A DNA stretch of 44,716 nt from NCBI GenBank assembly GCA_018266335.1, contig JAFEAR010000129.1:1-44716 (forward strand). The letters are read 5' to 3'. The stretch's first letter is position 1; each line of letters starts with the position of its first letter. Below are positions 34,789 through 42,091 of this stretch, one piece after another. Source of the stretch: Bdellovibrionales bacterium (GTDB lineage Bacteria; Bdellovibrionota; UBA2428). The translations under genes and the position numbers were made by a program. The notes beneath the pieces were generated by a model that did not search any database, was not told where the DNA came from, and saw nothing but the letters and a program-made list of their open reading frames with translations.

Positions 34789-34875
34789 CACGAATTTATA
34801 GAGCCAGCGGAGGCCAGCTGCAAGGGCTCGGCCACAGACTTGTGGGGCGCCGACTCGGCAGGTAAATTAATTCCC

Positions 34876-35355
34876 ATGAATCAGCCCCTGAATCCGAAAT
34901 TCGACATCAGTTTCGAGCGCGTTTCACGTTTGAGTCCGGAGCAAATTTGGAGGGGCTGGACCCACCCCGCGACGCTCATGCAGTGGTTCTGTCCGCGCCC
35001 CTGGAGGGTGACCGACTGCCGCGTGGACCTGCGCCCGGGGGGCGAGTTCTTTACCGTAATGGAGGGCCCCGCCGGCGAGCGCGTGGAGAATCACGGTTGT
35101 TTCCTAGAGGTGGTACCGAACCAGCGGCTCACGTGGACGAACATGATGAGTAAGGACTACCGTCCGGAGTCCATCGGGCACCCGGGCTTCGGCTTTGTGG
35201 CCACCATTCTGCTCGGTAAGGCCGGGGGGCAGACCTCGTACCGCGCGGTGGTTAAGCACGCCGAGGAAGCGGGCCGCAAGCAACACGAAGCCATGGGCTT
35301 TGAGCAGGGTTGGGGCATGGCCTTTCAGCAGCTCGAAGAGTTATTTCTGTCTTAG
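34876..35355 (+). CDS. SRPBCC (AHSA1/START-like) domain protein
   Basis: The 159-residue protein is of the AHSA1-like polyketide-cyclase/START superfamily, small hydrophobic-pocket proteins. Evidence is the opening ISFERVSRLSPEQIWRGWT, then HPATLMQWFCPRPW, DLRPGGEFFTVMEGP, the strand NQRLTWTNMM, and the closing helix FEQGWGMAFQQLEELF. The ligand is unknown. It diverges from glyQS across 87 bases. The open frame extending upstream to 34051 is antisense to glyQS and is not real. Confidence 0.87.
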   Translation: MNQPLNPKFDISFERVSRLSPEQIWRGWTHPATLMQWFCPRPWRVTDCRVDLRPGGEFFTVMEGPAGERVENHGCFLEVVPNQRLTWTNMMSKDYRPESIGHPGFGFVATILLGKAGGQTSYRAVVKHAEEAGRKQHEAMGFEQGWGMAFQQLEELFLS

Positions 35356-35444
35356 TGAGTAAAGATAAGTCGATAGCAAAAGGCGCAAATCGCCTCATGG
35401 CCGGCGCATAGCCTGACTTCCAAAGCACTGAATCCCGCACCGCA

Positions 35445-35483
35445 AAGTGCCGCGCTGTTCACTCGCACGTTCATTTTGTGGAG
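35445..35483 (-). pseudogene. Remnant of a DUF4149 gene C-terminus
   Basis: On the minus strand, this segment reads LHKMNVRVNSAAL, identical at 12 of 13 residues to LHKMSVRVNSAAL near the end of the intact DUF4149 gene (36181-36219), in the same orientation. DNA similarity is visibly lower at third positions, so the duplication is not recent. It overlaps the last codons of the HAD gene in another frame and runs on into unrelated sequence. It is probably what remains of a second copy. The gap 35356-35470 holds nothing else recognisable. Confidence 0.6.
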
Positions 35484-36139
35484 GAATGATCCGAGTGGTG
35501 GCCGCGGAGCTCGGCGAGTGTCTTGTCCGCCAGGCTCTCCAAGCGTAGTTGCGCGGGCGAGAAATCCGAAATTTTCGTCACCGAGTTAGGCACGACTACT
35601 GTGAAGATGCCGGCGGCGCGGGCGGCCAGCAACCCATTGCGCGAATCTTCGAAGGCTATGGCCTCGTGCGCGTTGACGCCCAAACGCTCGAGTGCGAGCA
35701 GGTAAAGTGCGGGATTGGGCTTAACCTGCTCTACATCGTCCCGCGTACAAATGGCGTCGAAGTATTCGTGGAGTTCAAGGCGGTTCAGAAACTGATCGAT
35801 CCATGCGCGCTCGGAGCTCGATGCGATAGCCGTGCGTAGACCTCGCGCGCGGGCGGCCCGCAGTAGGGGAAGCACTCCGGGTAGTGCCGGTAGGGCGGTG
35901 ACGAGTTCATGTTTGCGCGGACGGTACTCACTTTGGATAATTTCGCGGTCCAAATTTAAACCGGTAAGTCGCTCAAGGTGCGCGTGCGGATCAAAGCCGT
36001 TGTAGGTGCCTACGGCGCGGATCCAATCGTATGGATCGAGGGTGGCGCCGTGTCGTGCATAAACCTCGCTCCAGCATTTAAAGGCGGCAGATTCGGTATC
36101 GACGAGTGTTCCGTCGAAATCAAAAATAAGCGCCCGCAT
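35471..36139 (-). CDS. HAD-superfamily phosphatase (phosphoglycolate/phosphoglucomutase-like)
   Basis: This 222-residue hydrolase has HAD motif I DFDGTLVDTE at the N-terminus (nucleophile Asp near 8), a helical cap, motif II TAIASSS near residue 103, motif III Lys in VKPNPALY and motif IV AFEDSRNG. The cap and motifs suit a beta-phosphoglucomutase or small sugar-phosphate phosphatase. The substrate cannot be fixed. It follows the DUF4149 gene by eight bases. Its last codons overlap a DUF4149-like fragment. Confidence 0.9.
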   Translation of the reverse strand: MRALIFDFDGTLVDTESAAFKCWSEVYARHGATLDPYDWIRAVGTYNGFDPHAHLERLTGLNLDREIIQSEYRPRKHELVTALPALPGVLPLLRAARARGLRTAIASSSERAWIDQFLNRLELHEYFDAICTRDDVEQVKPNPALYLLALERLGVNAHEAIAFEDSRNGLLAARAAGIFTVVVPNSVTKISDFSPAQLRLESLADKTLAELRGHHSDHSSTK

Positions 36140-36147
36140 GGCTGGGA

Positions 36148-36600
36148 CTAAATAAATCCGAGCAGCGCGAGCAGGGCAAAGAGGGCGGCGCTGTTTACGC
36201 GTACGCTCATTTTATGCAGAACGTTGAAGCGTTCGGCCGCCGAGGCGTCGGTTGCAATGAGGGGCCGAAGCGCGTTGAGTTCGGGCGTGATGGAAAAGCG
36301 GCTGTAGAGAAAAATTACGCAGGCCACGCCCACGAGCGCGAGCGACTTGGTGAGGTCGAGTTCGACCTCGCCGCCCAGCCGGCGCAGACAAAGGCTGAAG
36401 GCCAGCACGAGCGCCGCCACGATGCCAGCGCTGTAGTAGGCGGGAAAAATAGAGGCTTGCAGCTGGCCGGCCATGTCGCGCGGAAGCACCTTGAACACGC
36501 GCGGAGCGAAGATGCTAATGAAAAACAACATTTCGCCGAGCCAGTACACCAGGGCCAAGCGGCTCAGGTAGCGAGCAACGGCGACCAAAGAAATTGTCAT
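36148..36600 (-). CDS. DUF4149 membrane protein
   Basis: The 150-residue protein has four hydrophobic segments and the DUF4149 pattern: YWLGEMLFFISIFAPRVFKVLPR near the start, a central pair of helices, RFSITPELNALR, and LHKMSVRVNSAALFALL at the end. The family is associated with inner membranes and has no settled function. Its start overlaps the stop of the preceding DUF6178-like gene by four bases. A decayed second copy of its C-terminus lies at 35445-35483. Confidence 0.85.
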   Translation of the reverse strand: MTISLVAVARYLSRLALVYWLGEMLFFISIFAPRVFKVLPRDMAGQLQASIFPAYYSAGIVAALVLAFSLCLRRLGGEVELDLTKSLALVGVACVIFLYSRFSITPELNALRPLIATDASAAERFNVLHKMSVRVNSAALFALLALLGFI

Positions 36601-38258
36601 GCCGTGGCTCCTACAAAAGCGAGGGATTTAAAGAAACGCGGATCGGGGCGCTTGCCGGCACCCGCCTTGAGGAATTCTTGCAGATCGCGAATGTGTTCCT
36701 TGAGGCGGAGCTCGAAGTGCAAACGACCCGCCGTAGGACACTTGGCGGCGATGAGCGCGGCGTTCGTGATCATGCGCTGTTCGGCGCTGTCGGCTTTGAA
36801 TTTGGGGGCGAGAGAGTCCCACTCTTCGAAGGTGAGGGGCTTGAGCGAAACGGCCGCGCCGCAGGCTTCGCGGAAGAGTCCCGCCAGCAAACGCGCATAA
36901 CCGGATTCGCCCGGCAGAAGCGCATCGGCGCCGTTGGCCGTGGCGAGGATGTCTTTTTCAAAGAACGGAGCCAGCTGGCCCAGGACCGCTAAGCGTGCGC
37001 CCACTTTGAGCACGGCTTCCATGCTCACCAGGGAGCTGCTCTGAATGCCCAGGTCTTTGCGCAGGTCGGGCGAGAGTTCGGGGTGCCGGCCGTGGAGGGC
37101 CGTGAGGATGCTAGCGTCGGTGTCGCCAAAGAGCGCGGCCTTATGGCGCGCTTGGAGTTCGCGTGCAGCTTTGACCAAGTCTTGCGTGATGAGCCAACCG
37201 AGGCGAGTGATTTGCCAGACCGGTTGGGTCTCGAGAACTTTTGCTCCTTCCTCGGCCTTGGCGTTGGCCAAGTAAGCGAGACCGAGATCTAGGTAGCGAC
37301 GCGCGCGGAAGGCGCTGGCGCCGATGCTTTCCAGGTCGCCGTGCAGAACGTCGTCGGCCGCGAAGAATCCGTTCATAACGCGAACGATTTCGGAGAGCAG
37401 AAGATTGCGCAGGTCGGGCGAGTTCAGTGCGCGGAGCGATTCCACCGTGAATCCTTCGCTGCCGAGCGGGCCCGAGATAGCGGCGGGCAAGAAAGCTTCG
37501 TTGAGGAGTTCGGGCGCTTCTTCGTCGCCCTCTTGATCCTTGTGGCGGCCCGCGGTGCCGAGCTTCATGCCCAACGTTAGCGGATTATCGAGCAATTCTT
37601 TTTTGAGGTCCGCGGCCGTGCCCCGGGCGAAGAGTGAGAGCGCCTCGTGCCGGTCCACGAAGCCCATGTCCTCTAGGCGACCCTTCTTCATTTGGTAGCC
37701 GAATTCCTCCAGGTCCGAGGGTTGTTCCCATTTGCAGGCTTCCAGCTGGCGACGCAGGAATTCGATGTCTGCCGAGGACATCTTGTTCATCCACTGCATG
37801 AGCACTTCGCGGCGCTCGGGGTCGGGCGTTTCGAAGTACAGAATGTATTTGGAATCGGGCGTGATGAGAAAAGAATCTTCCGGTGCCGAAGGTGGTTCGT
37901 GCACGTCGAAGTCTTCCACGCGGGCCATTTGGAGCAAGCAGCGAATAACGACTTCGGGATCGAGCGATTTCATGATTTGCACGAGCTTCACTGGGTGCAC
38001 GGGAATCATGTGGCGGAAGAGCGTTTCAAAACGTTCGGGAAGGAAGACATCGCCGTTCCAGCAGTCGATATCCACGACGCCCTGAATCTGTTGTGGCGAA
38101 GCGTTGTTAAAGAACCACGCGGCCACGGCGGCGTCGGCGTTTTTGAGGGCGAGGTACAGCGTTTCGGTGGGAATTTCTTGGAGAACTTCGATTTCGGCAT
38201 CCTCCCGAACGGCGGGGAATTGGGGGAGTACGGGGGCCAGCAAATCTTTCAAATTCAT
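36597..38258 (-). CDS. DUF6178-like helical protein, unknown function
   Basis: The 553-residue soluble protein is mostly helical and Leu/Ala/Glu-rich, with no signal peptide or metal motif. Segments such as LPTETLYLALKNAD-like opening, SPQQIQGVVDIDCWNGDVF, LDPEVVIRCLLQMARVEDFDV and LEEFGYQMKKGRLEDMGFVDRHEAL recall DUF6178 proteins, described mainly from delta-type proteobacteria. The assignment rests on remembered motifs. It is the first gene of a minus-strand operon with DUF4149 and HAD. Confidence 0.65.
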   Translation of the reverse strand: MNLKDLLAPVLPQFPAVREDAEIEVLQEIPTETLYLALKNADAAVAAWFFNNASPQQIQGVVDIDCWNGDVFLPERFETLFRHMIPVHPVKLVQIMKSLDPEVVIRCLLQMARVEDFDVHEPPSAPEDSFLITPDSKYILYFETPDPERREVLMQWMNKMSSADIEFLRRQLEACKWEQPSDLEEFGYQMKKGRLEDMGFVDRHEALSLFARGTAADLKKELLDNPLTLGMKLGTAGRHKDQEGDEEAPELLNEAFLPAAISGPLGSEGFTVESLRALNSPDLRNLLLSEIVRVMNGFFAADDVLHGDLESIGASAFRARRYLDLGLAYLANAKAEEGAKVLETQPVWQITRLGWLITQDLVKAARELQARHKAALFGDTDASILTALHGRHPELSPDLRKDLGIQSSSLVSMEAVLKVGARLAVLGQLAPFFEKDILATANGADALLPGESGYARLLAGLFREACGAAVSLKPLTFEEWDSLAPKFKADSAEQRMITNAALIAAKCPTAGRLHFELRLKEHIRDLQEFLKAGAGKRPDPRFFKSLAFVGATA

Positions 38259-38321
38259 TGGGGCTGGCTATAACAAAATTGCGGGGGCCGAGCCAAGCAC
38301 CGATTGGGGTCGGGTTGAGCT

Positions 38322-38585
38322 CTAGAGGCCCAGTTTGGCGTGGATTTCGGCTTCCGTGAGCCCCTCAATCCGCACCAGCTTGATGCGGGCCGTTTCGCCC
38401 GATTCCAACACCACGTGCGCTCGGGGGAGACCTAAAACTTCGGCTAGGAACTCCAGGAGGGCGGCGTTGGCCTTGCCCTCGAGGGCCGGGCTGCGGACTT
38501 TGACCTTCAGAGCATCGCCGTAGCGGCCCACGATTTGGTTCTTAGCGGCGTTGGGGATGACTCGGAGTTTGAGGCGTGCCGTCAT
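38322..38585 (-). CDS. DUF167 (YggU-like) small protein
   Basis: The 87-residue protein fits DUF167, a small alpha/beta fold common in bacteria. It shows LKLRVIPNAAKNQIVG, LKVKVRSPALEGKANAALLEFL and LESGETARIKLVRIEGL, which are the family's three conserved blocks. ATG 38585 agrees with the family start. A TTG at 38624 would add 13 residues unlike the family. It diverges from the response regulator across 80 bases. Confidence 0.9.
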   Translation of the reverse strand: MTARLKLRVIPNAAKNQIVGRYGDALKVKVRSPALEGKANAALLEFLAEVLGLPRAHVVLESGETARIKLVRIEGLTEAEIHAKLGL

Positions 38586-38665
38586 GGTGGGGAGGAGTGT
38601 AGCCCCCCGGGTGGAGGCCTTCAACGACGTCGACAGCCAGCGCCCGGTGGGGCATTGTTCGCGCC

Positions 38666-39346
38666 ATGGACGTTTTGCTCATCGAAGATGAGATTCGGGT
38701 GCTGAAGTTCTTGGAGGATGCCCTGCGCCGCGAGGGGCACACCGTGCACCCGTGTAAGAGCTTCGAGGAAGCGCGCGACTTTTTGGCGGCTCCCCTGAAG
38801 TCCCTCGATATTGCGATTATGGATCGTTTGCTGCACGGGCGCGACTCGCTCGATTTGGTGGCCCAGGTGCGTGCCAAGGTTCCCGAGTGCGGCATTCTGA
38901 TTTTGTCCGCCATTAACAGCTCCGAGGAAAAGGCCGCGGCCCTCGATAAGGGCGCGGACGACTACCTGTCGAAGCCTTTTTCGCTTGTGGAACTTTCGGC
39001 GCGGCTGCGCGCCCTCTCGCGCCGCCGCGAGGGTCCGGCGCGCGAAACCACGGTCATGCAGCGGGGCAATCTGACGATCGATCCCATCAGTCACATCGTG
39101 TCCGCCGACGGCAAGCGGCTGGATCTTTCGAACAAGGAATACCTGCTGTTCTACACCCTGGTGCAGGTGCCGGGGCGCGTGTACAACAAGTTTCAGCTCC
39201 TCGATAAAGTTTGGGATATGCAGTTCGATATTGAATCCAACGTGGTCGAAGTGACCGTGCGTAATTTGCGGCGCAAACTCGAAGCCGCCAGCGCCTCGGT
39301 CGTGATCGAGAGCAAGCGCAACATGGGTTACTGGATCGAAGCTTAG
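38666..39346 (+). CDS. OmpR/PhoB-type response regulator
   Basis: This is a two-component regulator of 226 residues. The receiver domain has acidic residues in LIEDE, the phospho-acceptor Asp53 in IMDRLL, the Ser in ILILSA and the Lys in YLSKPF. The winged-helix DNA-binding domain from about residue 130 includes LDLSNKEYLLFYTLVQVPGR and NVVEVTVRNLRRKLE. It is followed two bases later by its probable kinase. Targets are unknown. The upstream 80-base gap is shared with DUF167. Confidence 0.94.
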   Translation: MDVLLIEDEIRVLKFLEDALRREGHTVHPCKSFEEARDFLAAPLKSLDIAIMDRLLHGRDSLDLVAQVRAKVPECGILILSAINSSEEKAAALDKGADDYLSKPFSLVELSARLRALSRRREGPARETTVMQRGNLTIDPISHIVSADGKRLDLSNKEYLLFYTLVQVPGRVYNKFQLLDKVWDMQFDIESNVVEVTVRNLRRKLEAASASVVIESKRNMGYWIEA

Positions 39347-39348
39347 CG

Positions 39349-40749
39349 ATGCGCTCCCGGTTTTTCTTTACCATCTTCGGCGTTTTGATCCTGACGGTGG
39401 TGGCTTCGTCCGTCGTGCACTTTAGTTTTTTCCGTGCGGAACGCCTGCGGCTGGTGGATCAGCAAATTCAGAGCATCGCCTCGAGCCTGGTCTCGAACTT
39501 GTCCGTGGTGGAGTTCGAAGACATCGAAGAAACCGAAGAAGTTATTTCGGAAACTCTCGGTAGCGAGCGCATTCGCATGCTCATTTACATTCGGGGCGCG
39601 AAGGGTGAGTCTATTTACCTGAACCGCAACGCGCAGATCCTGGATTATCTGCCACCGCTGAGTCCGCAGCGCGAAACCTACCGCGTGAATGGACACATGA
39701 TTCGCGTGCTCAACTTGCCCCTCAAGGACATGAACTGGATTCTGCAGGTGGGACTGGTGCTCGATCAGGGCCAGGTGCACTGGCGCACGGTGAGTTACTC
39801 GGTGATTTTTTACATTGCGCTTATTCTGGTCGTGATGCTCGTGGGCTCGTACTTTTTGACGGTGAGTTTGCTGCGACCCCTGCGCTCGCTGGCGAGCTAT
39901 CTGAAGTACGTGGCCGAGTCGCCCACCGACGCCGCTGCCCTGGCGCAGGCGCCGGGGGCTTCGCTTTTTTCGTCGGGACCTTCGCGCGGACGCATTGGTC
40001 GGCGCATGGCGCGCTACGATGAATTTTCGCAGCTGGTGGTGGCCATTCAACAGTTGAACCAAAAAATCAACGCGCGCTTTTTGCTGATGCACAGCTGGAC
40101 AGCGCAAATGGCGCACGAGCTTAAAACGCCCCTCACGATTATTCGCAATTCGATTGAATCGGTGCAGGTAAAGCTAGGCCATGCCGACGCCGATTTGGTG
40201 GAAGCGCAGCAGGAAATTGACCACCTAGGACGCGTGATTAGCTCCTTTCTGGAGTGGGTGCGGCTGGAGAAATTGCCGGGCAATCCGGAGGACCTGCATG
40301 CCCTGCACCTGGCCAATGTAGCGCGCGATGTGGCCCGTAAGCTGAACAAGCTGAATCACGATCGCATTGCGCTGCGGGTGGAGGGCAATGCCCTCGTGTT
40401 TGCGAAACCCGATTTACTCACGCAGCTCTTCACCAACTTATTGCAGAACGCGCTTCAGTATTCCCCGCAGAACTCTCCCGTAGAGCTGGTCGTGGAAGAT
40501 CGCAAAATTACGGTGCAGGACCGTGGCGCAGGAATTCCGCCGCGCGTGCTCGAAAAAATTGGCGAGCCGTTCAACTGGGGGGCCGAAACGCACCTCAGTC
40601 CCTCAGGTTCGACGCTCGTCGCTCGGGGCAGTGGGCTTGGCCTAGCGTGGATTAAGTCCATCTGTACGCGCTACGGCTGGACGCTGGATCTCGACTCCAC
40701 GGCGAAGGGCACGCGCATCACCGTGACTTGTTACGAATCACCGAATTGA
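39349..40749 (+). CDS. Membrane sensor histidine kinase
   Basis: The 466-residue kinase has a first membrane helix at residues 7-27, a periplasmic sensor domain at about 28-148 with no recognised fold, and a second helix at about 150-173. A short HAMP-like region leads to the H box MAHELKTP with phospho-acceptor His256. The ATPase domain has the N box with Asn367 (LLQNALQYSP), the G1 box DRGAGIP (391-397) and the G2 box GSGLGLA (427-433). It is cotranscribed with the response regulator. A Gly/Ser/Ala insert (about 195-220) sits between the linker and the H box. Confidence 0.93.
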   Translation: MRSRFFFTIFGVLILTVVASSVVHFSFFRAERLRLVDQQIQSIASSLVSNLSVVEFEDIEETEEVISETLGSERIRMLIYIRGAKGESIYLNRNAQILDYLPPLSPQRETYRVNGHMIRVLNLPLKDMNWILQVGLVLDQGQVHWRTVSYSVIFYIALILVVMLVGSYFLTVSLLRPLRSLASYLKYVAESPTDAAALAQAPGASLFSSGPSRGRIGRRMARYDEFSQLVVAIQQLNQKINARFLLMHSWTAQMAHELKTPLTIIRNSIESVQVKLGHADADLVEAQQEIDHLGRVISSFLEWVRLEKLPGNPEDLHALHLANVARDVARKLNKLNHDRIALRVEGNALVFAKPDLLTQLFTNLLQNALQYSPQNSPVELVVEDRKITVQDRGAGIPPRVLEKIGEPFNWGAETHLSPSGSTLVARGSGLGLAWIKSICTRYGWTLDLDSTAKGTRITVTCYESPN

Positions 40750-40772
40750 GGACACGCCCTAGGAATGGAATT

Positions 40773-40804
40773 AAAAAAGGCCACGCTCCCGGAGGAGCGC
40801 GGCC
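40773..40804 (-). terminator. Intrinsic terminator of the small secreted protein transcript
   Basis: GGCCACGCTCC (40779-40789) pairs with GGAGCGCGGCC (40794-40804) with one mismatch. Read on the minus strand, a TTTTTT run (40778-40773) follows. It lies more than 130 bases beyond the stop of the minus-strand gene, so that transcript has a long structured 3' end. The plus-strand kinase gene has no T run here. Confidence 0.85.
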
Positions 40805-40823
40805 CTGATCTATCTACAAGCTA

Positions 40824-40927
40824 AGAGCACGTAACAAAATGGCCGGGGCCTTTGTCGCTCCCGCGTCGCATACCATGTATGGCTTCCTTGGTCGCTTCGC
40901 GGCCGCGACCATTTTGTTACGCGCTCT
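40824..40927 (-). repeat. Long inverted repeat in the 3' untranslated region
   Basis: Arms 40824-40850 and 40901-40927 are complementary at 24 of 27 positions, with a core of CGTAACAAAATGG. They enclose about 50 bases with a small ATACCATGTATGG-type inner pairing. The repeat fills the space between the stop of the small secreted protein gene and the terminator. The transcript would fold into a long hairpin there, as in a 3'-derived small RNA or an mRNA-stabilising element. Confidence 0.75.
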
Positions 40928-40937
40928 AAGTAAATTC

Positions 40938-41195
40938 TTAGTTGTGGATTTTACCTTTTACGCAGCTCTTGAGGTCTTTGCCTTTGAGCGAAGCGTTTTC
41001 TTTGAGGCACTCTTCTTTAGCTTCTTTGTATTTTGCGCGGATCGAAGCGGTTTTCACTTTGCCGGGAACTTTAGCGGTTTCCACTTTGGTGGCAGCTACG
41101 GGCGCAGGAGCGGGAGCTGCGGGGGTTTCACCAGCGGCAAGAGCGAAGGTCGAAGCAAGAGCGAGAGCGGCGATGGACGTTTGGATAAGTTTCAT
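40938..41195 (-). CDS. Small secreted protein, PsiF-like
   Basis: The 85-residue product has a signal peptide (MKLIQTSIAALALASTFALAAG), an Ala/Pro-rich stretch (residues 22-40) and a Lys-rich, two-Cys end (KEECLKENASLKGKDLKSCVKG) that recalls PsiF repeats. That resemblance is weak and the role is unknown. TAAGGAGT (41201-41208) is a strong ribosome-binding site six bases before ATG 41195. Its 3' region holds a long inverted repeat and a terminator. Confidence 0.75.
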   Translation of the reverse strand: MKLIQTSIAALALASTFALAAGETPAAPAPAPVAATKVETAKVPGKVKTASIRAKYKEAKEECLKENASLKGKDLKSCVKGKIHN

Positions 41196-41329
41196 ATGTT
41201 ACTCCTTAGTAGGGGATCCCTCTGTGGGAGCCCGCTTGGTTATGTCTCCATTCTAGGCGAGTGAGATGTGGTGGAGATGATGCGAAGATGAAAAGAAGCT
41301 TATTCTGCCGAATGTTAAAATTGCTTAAA

Positions 41330-42070
41330 TTACAGGAAGTTAAGCTTTAGGCAGGCCTCTACTAACACGCCACTGTGTTGGGCGGGAATGAGCGCTCCGT
41401 TGGCGTCTTTGAGGGGGCCGCTTTGGTCCACGCCGAAGAAGGTGGAGGCCTTGGCTGCGGACCACTGACTCTTGAATCCGTATTGGTAGGCCGTGAGCAG
41501 CGATAGCACCCACATGTCGCCCAGCCAGAGCTCGGGACGTAGCCCAATGCCCGCACGCGATCCGCCCGAAGTAACGCTCAATCGCTCGGCGGGGCCACCC
41601 GTGGTGTAGGTGAGGGCGGCATTCTCCTTCACGTACTCGCCGTTCGCCAGGAACTGCATACGAAAGCGGGAGCGCATGAAGAAGGTGAAGCCAAAGTTCA
41701 TCCCCGCACCCACGCTATAGAATTTGGTGGTGCCGCTTCCCTCGAGAGTGCCGGTCGTGGTCCAGGCACCGCCCGAGCTTAAGGTGTAGCGTGCGTAAGC
41801 TTCGACAAAGGTGCGCCCGGGGAGCTCCTTAAAGAAGCCGAGTTTGAGTGGGAGGAGTCGCACGTTTTGGCTGCCGGCCACGGTGGTGCCCGTGGGAGCC
41901 AGGGCCGGAACGGGGTCAAAGAGGCTCTGGCTGGCGATGGGATGGAAGTAGGTTCCTGCGCCCATCATAAGGCCAAAGAAATGATCGCGATCGTCGAACC
42001 CGGCCCGAGCAGCAGTCGTTGCCAACAAGCTGCCTAGAAGGGTGATACGTAGAATCGCTCGCGAGGTCAT
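41330..42070 (-). CDS. Predicted outer-membrane beta-barrel protein
   Basis: The family is not recognised. From ATG 42070 (GGGG upstream) it has 246 residues with a signal peptide ending near TTAARA. The mature part alternates hydrophobic and polar residues in about eight or more strands rich in Gly, Thr and aromatics (FVEAYARYTLSSG, KFYSVGAGMNFGFTFF). It ends VEACLKLNFL, with the terminal Phe/Leu typical of barrel proteins. The in-frame GTG at 42088 is less likely. It follows the 42092-43756 gene by 21 bases. Confidence 0.72.
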   Translation of the reverse strand: MTSRAILRITLLGSLLATTAARAGFDDRDHFFGLMMGAGTYFHPIASQSLFDPVPALAPTGTTVAGSQNVRLLPLKLGFFKELPGRTFVEAYARYTLSSGGAWTTTGTLEGSGTTKFYSVGAGMNFGFTFFMRSRFRMQFLANGEYVKENAALTYTTGGPAERLSVTSGGSRAGIGLRPELWLGDMWVLSLLTAYQYGFKSQWSAAKASTFFGVDQSGPLKDANGALIPAQHSGVLVEACLKLNFL

Positions 42071-42091
42071 GCCCCTATAGTTTAACACTGG

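Noticed and set aside
34051..34875. Upstream extension of the SRPBCC gene
   Set aside because: The first 275 codons are antisense to glyQS. The SRPBCC domain begins at ATG 34876.
35381..35395. Small hairpin AGGCG-CAAAT-CGCCT after the SRPBCC gene
   Set aside because: Five base pairs only and no T run; too weak to call a terminator.
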